The notes: generated by a model not told the origin, from the letters alone. Positions 44,502-53,193 are shown, counted from the stretch's first letter. The stretch is DNA of 64,000 nucleotides from CBDCWT01 sp965223305 (GCA_965223305.1 CBDCWT010000004.1:31094-95093); one strand, 5' to 3'. Translations and numbers: made by a program.

Positions 44502-45455
44502 TCACTGTTTGGCTGTCACAAGGTTGTCGGGCGTAACGCGGATCTCTAGCCGCTGGGATCCGCCCTCGCTGACTTCCACGAGTTGCTCCCATCGCAGCTG
44601 GCCACCCGGATGGACCATGATCAGCCGACGCCGCCCTGCGGAAACGCCGACAAGTCGAAACCGACCGTCCTTTCCGGTAACCTGAAAAACACGGTGATCG
44701 AACACGTAGATCCAACCCTGCATGGCGCCGTGGAACCTACAAGTTAATGCGATTGGCGACTGAGTGCCACCTGCGTGGCGATAGGTTCGCTGAACCTCCT
44801 CACGCTGTTGAAGCGAGAAAGTGTCCTGCAGAAGGATCTCGCTTGAGCTGCCTTCTGTTTGTCGAGCCGTCACGTCGTGCAACAACGGATCGCTGTTGGT
44901 AAAGCGGATTCGATCTCCAGCTCGAATGGCGAGCGTCTGGGGAATGAAACGGTAGTTTTTCTGGTCGATCGTCCACTGCTGCGGTCTTGCGGGAGCTGGA
45001 GCCACCTCCGCGGAGTCGCCTTCAACGCAGACAACCGCCTCGGCCAGGTATCCCTGCTTGCGATCTGCGACATAGTTCCGCCGGAACCTCCAAGGCCGCT
45101 TACGGTCGGACTCATAGATCACGACCCCTTCAATGGTGCCCGTCGATGAGACGTCCGCCGCGGGGGTTGCGCGCCGTGGTTGGGCGCAGAGTGTCCCGCT
45201 CTGGGTCATTCCGAGCAGGCACGGGACCAGGAGAGTCAGTCGCCACAGCAGCTCCGCCGCAAAGCAATCGGAAGGACAAGGCCGCTTGGCGGCGCGAGAC
45301 CCCACGGGAGGACGAGACCCCGTGGGAGGGCAAAGCCGCTTGGGAGGGCGAGGCTCCTGCCGAGCCGAAGTGCGCAAGGCCCTCTTCCGCATGCATTGTC
45401 GACCCGATTCTTTGCACCAGGCCGAGGCTTGCCATGGCCGGACCGTGTGATTCAA
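44502..45455 (-). CDS. Secreted cupredoxin-like (plastocyanin-type) protein
   Basis: The longest frame has 317 residues, but the first 60 or so are dominated by interspersed-repeat sequence. A signal-peptide core lies at LLWRLTLLVPCLLGMTQSG. Residues about 150-240 form a type-1 copper domain: IRAGDRIRFTNSDPLLHDVT with one His ligand, and LTCRFHGAMQGWIYV with a C-x-x-H-x-x-M cluster. The C-terminus, about 245-317, is a carboxypeptidase-regulatory-like beta domain. It probably accepts electrons from the adjoining sulfite-oxidase-like enzyme. Its true start is uncertain. Confidence 0.72.
   Translation of the reverse strand: MNHTVRPWQASAWCKESGRQCMRKRALRTSARQEPRPPKRLCPPTGSRPPVGSRAAKRPCPSDCFAAELLWRLTLLVPCLLGMTQSGTLCAQPRRATPAADVSSTGTIEGVVIYESDRKRPWRFRRNYVADRKQGYLAEAVVCVEGDSAEVAPAPARPQQWTIDQKNYRFIPQTLAIRAGDRIRFTNSDPLLHDVTARQTEGSSSEILLQDTFSLQQREEVQRTYRHAGGTQSPIALTCRFHGAMQGWIYVFDHRVFQVTGKDGRFRLVGVSAGRRRLIMVHPGGQLRWEQLVEVSEGGSQRLEIRVTPDNLVTAKQ
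45282..45367. repeat. Degenerate tandem repeats overlapping the cupredoxin 5' end
   Basis: Several partial units with GGGAGG[GA]C cores occur in succession (CCACGGGAGGACGAGACC, CGTGGGAGGGCAAAGCC, TTGGGAGGGCGAGGCTCC), ending with a standard GGGAGGGCGAGGCTCCTGCC element at about 45342-45366. In the reverse frame they would encode Pro/Arg-rich residues such as RPPVGSRAAKRPCPS. Confidence 0.7.
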
Positions 45456-45563
45456 GACGGGTCAGCTCGACTATGCCCATTTTGTCTCCTAACTACGCGT
45501 GGCAGGGAGCTTGCAAGCCCGAGGAATCCACTGAGGCCAAGTTCATCGGGACGATTGCCTCAA

Positions 45564-45971
45564 TCACTTGCGGGGCTCGAAATTCAACGCTGCCGAGTTA
45601 ATACAATGCCGCTGGCCGGTGGGCTGGGGCCCGTCATCGAAGACATGGCCGAGGTGCGCATCGCAGCGGCTGCATTTGACCTCCGTGCGAACCATGAAAT
45701 GGCTGGTATCGGTTTCTTGGTCAACGTTCGCCGGACTAATCGGTTGAAAGAAGCTTGGCCAACCGCTCCCCGAGTCAAATTTAGTTGCCGATTCGTAAAG
45801 CGGTTGGCCACAACACACGCATTTGTAAACTCCTGGCTCGTGATGATCCCAGAACTTGCCCGTGAAGGCCCTCTCCGTGCCGCTTTGTCGCGTGACGTCG
45901 TATTCCTCGTCGGTCAGCAGGGCACGCCATTCGGAGTCGGCTTTGACGACTTTATCATCCGAAGATTCCAT
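45564..45971 (-). CDS. msrB: Peptide-methionine (R)-S-oxide reductase
   Basis: The protein has 135 residues, a single MsrB domain. Zinc Cys pairs are at C51/C54 (YKCVCCGQPLY) and C100/C103 (VKCSRCDAHLGHVF). SGSGWPSFF is the substrate segment, and RHCINSAALNF contains catalytic Cys123. It repairs oxidised methionine (R-form) with thioredoxin. There is no signal peptide, so it is cytoplasmic. It lies about 110 bases downstream of nothing on its own strand and is separated from the cupredoxin by 108 bases, so it may or may not be cotranscribed with it. Confidence 0.93.
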   Translation of the reverse strand: MESSDDKVVKADSEWRALLTDEEYDVTRQSGTERAFTGKFWDHHEPGVYKCVCCGQPLYESATKFDSGSGWPSFFQPISPANVDQETDTSHFMVRTEVKCSRCDAHLGHVFDDGPQPTGQRHCINSAALNFEPRK

Positions 45972-46335
45972 TTGGTGGCTCCTATCGCCATCGGTGGTTT
46001 TGTAAAGCTGTTCGTGGCTCGGATCGGCAGTGGAGCGTCTGGAAAACTCCTCCAGAGAGTCACGGTCCCAGAGCGATTATACCTGCGAACTCCAGCGCGG
46101 TGGCCCCACCACGATGCAGCTGCCTTGTGCCGCGGCTACCGACGCGGCAGGAGTTCAGAGGCGTGGATGCAGGTGTGGAGCACCGATGCTGTTTCGATTG
46201 TGCAGTGGGTCAGGAGCGTGAGAGCATGTTTGATCGTCTTCGCATTGCAAAAAACGACCGGGCACGCTACCTTGCCCGCGACAGAGGAATCGCCTAACCG
46301 CTCACACCGCACTCGTACTCAAGGATTCGCCCACG
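45972..46335. other. Spacer of 364 bases with no recognised gene
   Basis: This lies between divergent MsrB and methyltransferase genes and must carry both promoters. I see no RNA, repeat family or protein motif in it. Confidence 0.5.
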
Positions 46336-47079
46336 GTGAGACAGTTCGTCGAACGCTTGAGGCTGCGGCGAAGACGGCGACGACTTGATCGCCCTGAAAA
46401 CTACCCCAGCGATCTCGACGCGGAAGTTGTTCGGACAATTATCCGCGTCCACGAGTTCACTCAGACCTCCACAGAGCGAGTGTCGGCCCTCTGCGAAGCT
46501 GTCAAGTACATATCCCGGAACAACATTCCGGGCTCGTTTGTCGAGTGCGGCGTGTGGCGCGGCGGCAGTACCATGGCGGCGGCGATCACGTTTCAACAGG
46601 TGGGTGAGGTGCGCGATCTGTATCTATTCGACACCTTTGAGGGAATGTCGGCTCCCGGCGAGCACGATGTAGCAGCGGACGGATCACATGCCGCCGACTT
46701 GCTGGCCCAAGCCAGCCGCGAAGATCCACGCTCCATCTGGTGCGTCTCCAGCCTGAACGAGGTGAAGTCCAACGTGATGTCAACCGGCTATCCGGACAAT
46801 CGCGTTCACTATAGGCCGGGGAAAGTCGAAGATACCGTGCCCGACGGGGCACCTGACCAGATTGCTCTGCTGCGGTTGGACACCGACTGGTACGAGTCGA
46901 CGCGGCATGAAATGGAACATCTGTTCCCACGTGTCGTCTCCGGGGGAGTGTTGATCGTCGATGACTACGGTCACTGGGCTGGTGCCCGCCGCGCTGTGGA
47001 CGAGTACATTCAGGCTCACGGCGTTCGCATTCTGCTAAACCGCATCGACTACACGGGCCGCATCGGCATCGTGGGCTAG
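46336..47079 (+). CDS. TylF/MycF-like macrocin-O-methyltransferase family protein
   Basis: The GTG start at 46336 gives 247 residues beginning MRQFVERLRLRRRRRRLDRP, an extremely basic N-terminus. GSFVECGVWRGGSTMAAA is the SAM-binding segment, LYLFDTFEGMSAPG the TylF-type DTFEGM block, and LLRLDTDWYESTRHEMEHLF plus GGVLIVDDYGHW the metal-binding acidic residues. These enzymes methylate sugar hydroxyls. The glycan locus at 19-26 kb is far away, so a link is only conceivable. No signal peptide is seen. Confidence 0.86.
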   Translation: MRQFVERLRLRRRRRRLDRPENYPSDLDAEVVRTIIRVHEFTQTSTERVSALCEAVKYISRNNIPGSFVECGVWRGGSTMAAAITFQQVGEVRDLYLFDTFEGMSAPGEHDVAADGSHAADLLAQASREDPRSIWCVSSLNEVKSNVMSTGYPDNRVHYRPGKVEDTVPDGAPDQIALLRLDTDWYESTRHEMEHLFPRVVSGGVLIVDDYGHWAGARRAVDEYIQAHGVRILLNRIDYTGRIGIVG

Positions 47080-47408
47080 CTGCCTGTTGAAAAACACCGT
47101 CCTGGGCGTCCGTACAAGTAAGGACTATCCTACAGGCCTCGGTGCTTCAGGGGTCGGTTCGACCTGCTGCCTCGGTTTCCTGCACGTAAAAAAAGTAGAC
47201 CTAGCTCTATTTGTTTCAGCTAGCCGACACTCAGTGATTCACGTTATTTTCGCGAAACTGTTCATCCTCAAGACGATGTTCAACTTGGACGATCTCTATC
47301 AAGGACACAGCTGCCGCAGTGTGAGCCTCGACTTCATCAACCGTCTTGAGCAAACCGGTGTTCGGCTGACCGGCTTGAGCCGAATGCGCGCTGTTCGCGT
47401 CTTTCCGT
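47080..47408. other. Spacer of 329 bases with no recognised gene
   Basis: Between the convergent methyltransferase and coiled-coil genes. Open frames here lack motif support or a ribosome site; no repeat-family member is visible. Confidence 0.45.
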
Positions 47409-48401
47409 TCAGTTTGTGCTGTCGATCGCTTTCGGAAGGCGGGGTTGCTCAGGTTGCTTGAGAAGCAGTTCGTCCGGTGGAAGCAGACTCGCGTCGACCT
47501 CCAAGCTTCTACGCTGAACCGAATCGCCGCCTGACACGGCCTTCGCGTTTTGTTCGCCAAGCCACGATGCATCCTTGCCGCTCTCCAGTTCCTCGACACG
47601 GCGTTGGATGATTTCACGCGAGAGTTTCTGTCTTTGGTCCAGTCGCTGCCGGCTGGCGTCTAGTTCAGCTTCAGCCTGATCAAGCTGGGCCTGTTGCAAT
47701 TGCATACGATGGTCGAAGGCGGATTGAACTGCCGATTTCAGCAATGCCGAAAGTTCAGTGATGCTCCGCTGAATCCGCCCGGTTGGTAGAAAATCGGGCG
47801 GCCCGGTGACTCCGTAGGATTTTTCGAATTTGCGCTGCGCGTCGAGTTCATTTCTTTTCTGACGCAAGTACGAGGCAATACGTGCGGCGGCTTGTTCAGC
47901 CTGCTCATAGTCTCGTTGCTTGATTCGAATGACCTCGCTGAAGTCCACATCCTTAGGCGGCTCGGCCGTTTTGCCACTTTCGCGACCGTCATTGACAGTC
48001 ACGATGCATGCGGCAAGCAACTTGAAGTCCTCAACATTGCCACGACACATGACCCTCGTTGCGGATAGCGGAATCGCTCGAAACCGCTCGCCCCCGGCAG
48101 GCTTCAACGTCCTCATCTTCTTTTCCATAAGTTGCGCCACGTTCGCGGCTTCGTAACCCGCTGGCACTTCGACCGTTGCCATTCCGCTTGCGTCGATGCG
48201 TATCACAAGGCCGGGGGGGAGTTCGGCCAGCCGCGATCGCGAGTTTCTGGTGGAGGGACTTTTCTCGCTGGAGGTCGCTGGAGTATCCGGCCCTGAATTC
48301 TGTTGCGCTGACACTGGAGACCACGTCAAAATGCTGAGTGGCAACATGGCAATCGATGCCAAGAAAACGGAAAGCTTCATGTGTCGTCTACTTCGTTTCA
48401 T
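47409..48401 (-). CDS. Secreted coiled-coil protein downstream of the kinase
   Basis: The start MKRSRRHMKLSVFLASIAML overlaps the kinase stop by 14 bases, so the two genes are probably coupled; it yields 330 residues with a signal peptide ending near SPVSAQ. Residues about 60-150 hold a globular part without known motifs (LPPGLVIRIDASGMATVEVP). Residues about 165-300 are a heptad-rich coiled coil, with QLQQAQLDQAEAELDASRQR as a core. That segment closely resembles the tail of the protein at 51801. I do not recognise a function; a sensor or substrate of the kinase is possible. Confidence 0.65.
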   Translation of the reverse strand: MKRSRRHMKLSVFLASIAMLPLSILTWSPVSAQQNSGPDTPATSSEKSPSTRNSRSRLAELPPGLVIRIDASGMATVEVPAGYEAANVAQLMEKKMRTLKPAGGERFRAIPLSATRVMCRGNVEDFKLLAACIVTVNDGRESGKTAEPPKDVDFSEVIRIKQRDYEQAEQAAARIASYLRQKRNELDAQRKFEKSYGVTGPPDFLPTGRIQRSITELSALLKSAVQSAFDHRMQLQQAQLDQAEAELDASRQRLDQRQKLSREIIQRRVEELESGKDASWLGEQNAKAVSGGDSVQRRSLEVDASLLPPDELLLKQPEQPRLPKAIDSTN

Positions 48402-49947
48402 GGTCATTCTCACTATTTGAGTACACTTCCTCGATCTTGGTATTGCCGGTTGGTCCAACTGCGAAAGCAGCTTCTGTCTGTCCACTGAGCTGGAGCGCTT
48501 TGCGGTTGACTTCCAATGGTGAAGGGCCGAAGTCGTCGTTCCACTGGGTTGCGGCATCCGAATCAAGCAACGCCTTGCTTGGCGCCTCTCCGTAGCTTTT
48601 GCGATCCTGAGCAACAGCACGCTCGCGTTCGTCGGTCGCCTCCCCAACTTTCTCCTTACCCGAACCGGTCTTCTCGTTTTGATTCAAATACGCGTATGGC
48701 CCGATCACTGTGGCGTAAAGCACGACCACGACACCGATTGCAGCGAGGAGTTGCTTGTACCGAGATCGCGTTGGGAAAGTCTTCAACTCATGCGGCAGCG
48801 GCGTGTTCGGCGTCTGGACATGAGCTAGGCATTTCTCGAGCAAATCCGCGACTTCCTCGGCGGACTGGTAGCGCAGGTCGGCTGACTTGGCGTGGAGTTT
48901 GTCGATGAGTCTGCAAAGCCATTCCGGAATCGCCGGATTCGTTTCTCGAATCGGATGAGGAGTCTTGTCCGTGATGCGGCGGAGGATGCCGAAGCTCGTG
49001 TCGGCTCGGAACGGCGGACGGCCTGTGCAGAGCGTATAGAGAACACTTCCCAGACTGAACAGATCCGCGCGATGGTCGACAGCATCCCCCCTCGCTTGTT
49101 CGGGTGACATGTATTGCGGAGTTCCCGCGATGACACCGGTTCGAGTCACTGATGCATCATCGACCGCGCGGGCAAGGCCGAAGTCCGTGATGACGACCCG
49201 CTCGACGCCGTCTTCCAGCAAAACGTTGGCGGGCTTGATATCGCGATGGACCAAACCTTGCCGATGAGCCGCCGCCAGCCCCGCAGCGATTTGAGCGCCG
49301 ATGCGCAAGATGTCGACCAGCGGCAACGGCCCTTCGGCATCAACTCGCGTTCGCAGCGTCACGCCGCGCATGTACGGCATCACGAGATATGGCAACTCCG
49401 AATTCGTTGCCACGCCATGAATGGCGATCACATTTGGGTGGATGACCGCTGCGGCAGCCTTAGCCTCGCGCTCGAAACGCGCCCGCGCGGCGCCGCTTGA
49501 TGCGAGATGCGGCGCGAGTACTTTGATCGCCACGATTCGATCCAGCGAGCGATCAGCCGCTTTCAAAACGACTCCCATCCCGCCACTGCCGACCACGCCT
49601 GAAACTTCGTAACCACCGACGCGCCCCAGCATCGCCGGGTCATCCGTCGGGTGAAGCAGATCGAGCACTTGCTTGATTTGGAGAGACGGAGATGTGCTGC
49701 CGACTTGGCTTTCCGACTGGCAAACGGACCTTCGCCAAGGGTCCTCGGTCAACAGCACGCTTGCCTCATGCCATGATTGTCGATCCGCAGCCGTCTTTTC
49801 CAGCAACGATCGACACGTCCCGCATTCGTCCAAATGATGCTGGACGACGGGCGCTTCCGTTTCGTTGAGTTCATCCCGAAGGAACTGCAAAAGTCGTTCC
49901 GGCGGAAAGCAGATTTGTTCGGATGGATTCATGTTTGTTTCATTCAA
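48388..49947 (-). CDS. Ser/Thr protein kinase with N-terminal anti-sigma zinc finger
   Basis: The protein has 519 residues. H38-x3-C42-x2-C45 (HHLDECGTC) is a zf-HC2-like zinc finger as in ZAS anti-sigma factors. The kinase domain, about 112-380, has GSGGMGVV (glycine loop), Lys142 in VAIKVL, HRDIKPAN at 234-241, DFGLAR from 255, and GTPQYMSPEQARG. A transmembrane helix (LLAAIGVVVVLYATVIGPYA) follows at about 400-420 and then a short acidic outer tail. It is 16 bases from the ECF sigma gene, so it probably binds and controls that sigma factor. Confidence 0.92.
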   Translation of the reverse strand: MNETNMNPSEQICFPPERLLQFLRDELNETEAPVVQHHLDECGTCRSLLEKTAADRQSWHEASVLLTEDPWRRSVCQSESQVGSTSPSLQIKQVLDLLHPTDDPAMLGRVGGYEVSGVVGSGGMGVVLKAADRSLDRIVAIKVLAPHLASSGAARARFEREAKAAAAVIHPNVIAIHGVATNSELPYLVMPYMRGVTLRTRVDAEGPLPLVDILRIGAQIAAGLAAAHRQGLVHRDIKPANVLLEDGVERVVITDFGLARAVDDASVTRTGVIAGTPQYMSPEQARGDAVDHRADLFSLGSVLYTLCTGRPPFRADTSFGILRRITDKTPHPIRETNPAIPEWLCRLIDKLHAKSADLRYQSAEEVADLLEKCLAHVQTPNTPLPHELKTFPTRSRYKQLLAAIGVVVVLYATVIGPYAYLNQNEKTGSGKEKVGEATDERERAVAQDRKSYGEAPSKALLDSDAATQWNDDFGPSPLEVNRKALQLSGQTEAAFAVGPTGNTKIEEVYSNSENDHETK

Positions 49948-49963
49948 AGAGGATTAGCAGCCT

Positions 49964-50650
49964 CTAGGGTACGTAGCCTATTTGGTCAGTGGTTATGCCA
50001 ACTTCCTCCATTTCTCTTACGGCTTCACGTAACCTAAGCATCACACGGCTTCGACACGAGTAGATCGCGCCGACCGACTTGCCGAGATCGTTCGCAACGT
50101 CTTCAATCTCGTGACCCTCTACAACCGTTCGCTGGAATGCTTCCCACGTTTCCGATGTCACCATTGGCCGAACAAGCTCGGACGCCCGCAGATAAAGCTC
50201 GCGGCGATACTCCATGGCGATCAGCTCGTCCGTCCCCTCGTCGCAGTCCGGCACTTCCTCGAGCAGATCCTGAACTGACGAGCCGCCTAGCGCCCGATCC
50301 TTTGGTCGCCGCGTCAGTGCATTGAGGATTGCATTCCGAGTGATCCTGCTGAGCCAATTCCGAAACCTGGTCTGCTCATGTGCCTTCTCCCAACGCCCGA
50401 TCGCACAAGCCACCCTCATCAACACCTGTTGGGCCAGATCATGAGCATCGGCGTCCTGTAACCCGCGAGCCAATGCAATGCGATAGATCACCGGTCGATA
50501 CATCTGCGCAAACCGCTCCCAAGCTTCCCGGTTCTCCGGGTCTTTGACCTGCACGAGCAGGCTGTCTCGCGTTTCGGGAAACTCGTTCAAATAGTGCCTC
50601 CAAAAGACTAACAGGATCTTCAGAAAATTCTGCCCTGACTTCCATAGCAC
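49964..50650 (-). CDS. ECF RNA polymerase sigma factor
   Basis: The protein has 228 residues. Region 2 shows REAWERFAQMYRPVIYRIAL and ADAHDLAQQVLMRVACAIGR with WEKAHEQTRFRNWLSRITRN. Region 4 has SETWEAFQRTVVEGHEIEDV and the GKSVGAIYSCRSRVMLRLRE recognition helix. This is the planctomycete type of ECF factor found next to Ser/Thr kinases. It is likely held by the zinc finger of the downstream kinase. The first ~19 residues are unconserved, so the true start may be slightly later. Confidence 0.92.
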   Translation of the reverse strand: MLWKSGQNFLKILLVFWRHYLNEFPETRDSLLVQVKDPENREAWERFAQMYRPVIYRIALARGLQDADAHDLAQQVLMRVACAIGRWEKAHEQTRFRNWLSRITRNAILNALTRRPKDRALGGSSVQDLLEEVPDCDEGTDELIAMEYRRELYLRASELVRPMVTSETWEAFQRTVVEGHEIEDVANDLGKSVGAIYSCRSRVMLRLREAVREMEEVGITTDQIGYVP

Positions 50651-50674
50651 ATTCCAATGCCTTACTCCGACAGG

Positions 50675-51091
50675 TTAGATCTTCCGATGGTCGATTGGCA
50701 TTAAATGGAAAGCACTGCATTGCGCACGACCGATCGCGGTTGATTTTCCATTTGCCCCCCGACTTCGCGGTGCATTGTTTTTTGCTTTACATTTCTTCGC
50801 GCGGCTGGTTGTTGGCGCGGTCTTAAACCTTTCATCGATGATCGGCGTATCCGGTGGTAGCGAAATCCGGTTTAAGTCGACGATGTCTCCGTCCACAACC
50901 AACTCAATGTAGTTTGTGGTTTCCAGACGAGAGAGGTTCAACTCGGGGCTGTGCAGTGGTTTCGTCCCAGCCGGGGGAGTGTGGATACAAACACCCTTCG
51001 AAGCGGCATCCAGCCAAAAACTAGACCCACGTCGCAGGATAATAGGTGCCCCCTTACTTTTGAGCTTCAAAATGTGTGGCCACGCTTTCAC
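50675..51091 (-). CDS. Hypothetical protein coupled to a subtilase fragment
   Basis: The frame opens with a GTG that overlaps the preceding stop (TAGTG), a classic coupling arrangement, and has 138 residues. Parts such as YIELVVDGDIVDLNRISLPP look protein-like, while the end is Lys/Arg/Ser rich (TSRAKKCKAKNNAPRSRGAN) and may be disordered. No motif is recognised. Because the upstream gene is a remnant, this frame could be a relic of the same protein. Confidence 0.4.
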   Translation of the reverse strand: MKAWPHILKLKSKGAPIILRRGSSFWLDAASKGVCIHTPPAGTKPLHSPELNLSRLETTNYIELVVDGDIVDLNRISLPPDTPIIDERFKTAPTTSRAKKCKAKNNAPRSRGANGKSTAIGRAQCSAFHLMPIDHRKI

Positions 51092-51441
51092 TAAGGATTG
51101 GTTGCATTTGCCATCTGAATGGTGCGGCCAAAGTTCACCATGCCGTGCCCCGTGTACTCGTCGAAACCCGGTTCAGTGAGATCGTCGCAACCCTCTTTGA
51201 TCAGCCTGATTGTCTCCTTGGCACGCAGCTTTGGATTCGCCGCCCGGACTATGGCGGCCAGTGACGTCACGATAGGAGCGGCCGATGACGTGGCTCCATT
51301 GGGCAGGATTTTGTGTGTCCCTTCAAAGGCAGAGCGTGCTGGCCCCTGTGGACCTGCCTTACGGTTGTAAAACACCTTGTCATGGGGCAAACAAATGGCC
51401 ATGGTGCCTTGCTTCATGATGATTCCCTGGTGATCGGGCAC
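51091..51441 (-). pseudogene. C-terminal fragment of an S8 subtilisin-like peptidase
   Basis: The frame of 116 residues covers only the last third of a subtilase. ILPNGATSSAAPIVTSLAAI is the catalytic Ser region (G-x-S-x-A-A-P pattern), followed by DLTEPGFDEYTGHGMVNFGR as usual in the fold. The Asp and His motifs that should lie upstream are not found in any frame I read in 51442-51800. It is probably inactive. It ends in the stop overlapped by the hypothetical gene. Confidence 0.6.
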
Positions 51442-51800
51442 GGAGTGACTGGACTATCGGCACACTGCTGAGTCCGCTGGAACCTGAGCCTACAGCCTCG
51501 TCGGCTATACCGGCAGAAGTGTTTCGAATCGGCGACCCTACAATGCCTAACACAGCCGAGTAAAGTTTCTGCCGCGAACAACATTTTTTTGAGCGAGGGA
51601 CCCCAAAGATGCACGATGTTGGCCGGGCATCTGATCGGAGTTTATTGAGGTTTAAGCCATCGAGTGCCGATAGTGAACGCTCAATCGAGGTTCGGCAAGT
51701 CTCTTTTTCACAAGGCGCCACTTGGGGCTGCTCATACCTCAACACTGATGGCCTCGACGTGGATACCTGAGAGTTCTAACGCACGGATGGTCCGGTACCG
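51442..51800. other. Spacer of 359 bases, possibly decayed coding sequence
   Basis: Reverse frames here are open for 60-120 codons but show no motif of the missing subtilase Asp or His regions. The stretch is noticeably less GC-rich than most of the window, like much of 50.7-53.2 kb. I see nothing assignable. Confidence 0.4.
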
Positions 51801-53015
51801 CTACTTCGCTTTGCTGTCGCGTGCCATGAGTTCCTTGGTGCGGCGATCAACGATGGCGTCTGCGATCGACTGCCGCTCGTCGAGCCGCTTTCGGCTCGCT
51901 TCAAGTTCTGATTGCGTCTTGTCGAGTTGAGCTCTTTGCAGCCGAAGCCGCAACTCGAAAGCCAGCTTCACATGCTGCGTGAGCTGCTCCCGCAGGCTCA
52001 CAATACGCGACTCCTTGGGATTATCAGACTGCTTTTCCTCACGCAACTGTGCGGCAACCTCGGCGGCAAGCCGTTCGGTTTGTTCATACGCCGCGAAGTC
52101 GGCATCGAGTTGCACGGGCAGCGTTTGCCGCCGTTTGTTGATCTCGGCAAGGATTCGGTCCGCGGGCCACGCCGTCATTGGTTGCTCGACCCGTTTTTCG
52201 GCGAAGGCCACCACGTCTTTGACACGCACGCTGGTGAAGCTTTTGCGAAACGTTTGCACGCGAAGTCGTATCCCACCCAAGACGACATCACTTGTCGGCA
52301 CCTCCCTCTGACCAACCAACTGGAATTCAGAATTGTCGCCTTCGGCATACAGGATGTATGCAGTGCTCCCTCGCCGCGCAATCCGCAACCGACCCGTTGG
52401 ACCCGCCGCACAAGGCTGCTCGAAGGTTGATCGTTGCTGAGTGCCAGAGACGTTTCGCCGTGTCACGTCCCCAAAGATCACATGCTGTCCTTCGACGCTG
52501 CTGCCGAATAGGTTGTGCCGTCGCCTAACATTGATCTCGGTGGAAGAATCGTCGTCGAGCAAGACCTGCAAAATCGCGGAACAATAACCCTCCCGTTCAG
52601 GTTTCGTTTCCAATTCGTCATACGCGATGGCAATGTCAAAGTCGCCACTCAGTCCAATTTGCGCGACCAAATTGTTTTCGACATATCGGCCACTCCCGGT
52701 GACCTCGACACGCAACCCGCCGGGTTCCGGTTTGAAGTCCTTGGGATTCCCGTTGTGGCGTATGACTGTCGTCGCGGACTTGTTTTCGTCGAACGTATGT
52801 TTCAGCACCGAGGTTAGTTTGGCACGCGACTTGTCTAGTCGGTCTACCACATCTTTATCGTGACCGGTTGCAAGCCGCTGTGCTTCGGCTACATGAGCAG
52901 GCAGACTGCAGGCTACCAAGATGGCGACAAGTCGCGTCCATTGTCGAATTGGCTGTTCCGTTTTCAGCCATTTCACGTTTAATCTCATCGATGTCATGGG
53001 CTCATCTACCAGCAT
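51801..53015 (-). CDS. Secreted beta-domain plus coiled-coil protein (DUF1583-like)
   Basis: The protein has 404 residues. The likely signal is WTRLVAILVACSLPAHVAEA. Residues about 90-270 are beta-rich (SGDFDIAIAYDELETKPERE, LRIARRGSTAYILYAEGDN, FQLVGQREVPTSDVVLGGIR), resembling the DUF1583 domain found beside planctomycete ECF/kinase genes. Residues about 300-400 form a coiled coil (AFELRLRLQRAQLDKTQSEL, EASRKRLDERQSIADAI) matching the tail of the protein at 47409. It is probably an extracytoplasmic component of the kinase locus. The DUF assignment is from memory. Confidence 0.62.
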   Translation of the reverse strand: MLVDEPMTSMRLNVKWLKTEQPIRQWTRLVAILVACSLPAHVAEAQRLATGHDKDVVDRLDKSRAKLTSVLKHTFDENKSATTVIRHNGNPKDFKPEPGGLRVEVTGSGRYVENNLVAQIGLSGDFDIAIAYDELETKPEREGYCSAILQVLLDDDSSTEINVRRRHNLFGSSVEGQHVIFGDVTRRNVSGTQQRSTFEQPCAAGPTGRLRIARRGSTAYILYAEGDNSEFQLVGQREVPTSDVVLGGIRLRVQTFRKSFTSVRVKDVVAFAEKRVEQPMTAWPADRILAEINKRRQTLPVQLDADFAAYEQTERLAAEVAAQLREEKQSDNPKESRIVSLREQLTQHVKLAFELRLRLQRAQLDKTQSELEASRKRLDERQSIADAIVDRRTKELMARDSKAK

Positions 53016-53193
53016 CTTTCGTATTCACCAGTTTGCGACTCGCGAACTCGATCTCGTGTACACCATTGTTAGCAAGCATCGAGACAATCAACATCACGTG
53101 CTTGTGCAGGGTGTTACTCGAAACCCCAACCTCCGCTTCACCATTGATGTCATAGCCATGCACCGCACGCACAAGGCACAATACCTGTTTCAT
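53002..53193 (-). CDS. Small protein resembling an ExbD/TolR C-terminal segment
   Basis: The 63-residue frame (from MKQVLCLVRA) overlaps the start of the following gene by 14 bases. HKHVMLIVSMLANNGVHEIE resembles the periplasmic helix-strand of ExbD-type proteins, but there is no N-terminal membrane helix, so it could be a fragment or an unrelated small protein. The spacer 53194-53422 upstream is short and holds no gene. Confidence 0.38.
   Translation of the reverse strand: MKQVLCLVRAVHGYDINGEAEVGVSSNTLHKHVMLIVSMLANNGVHEIEFASRKLVNTKDAGR

Noticed and set aside
45180..46388. 402-codon forward frame
   Set aside because: It runs antisense over the cupredoxin start, the repeats and msrB, whose motifs are clear; composition is repeat-like.
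47087..47461. 124-codon forward frame
   Set aside because: No ribosome site or recognisable motif, and it runs into the 3' end of the coiled-coil gene on the opposite strand.
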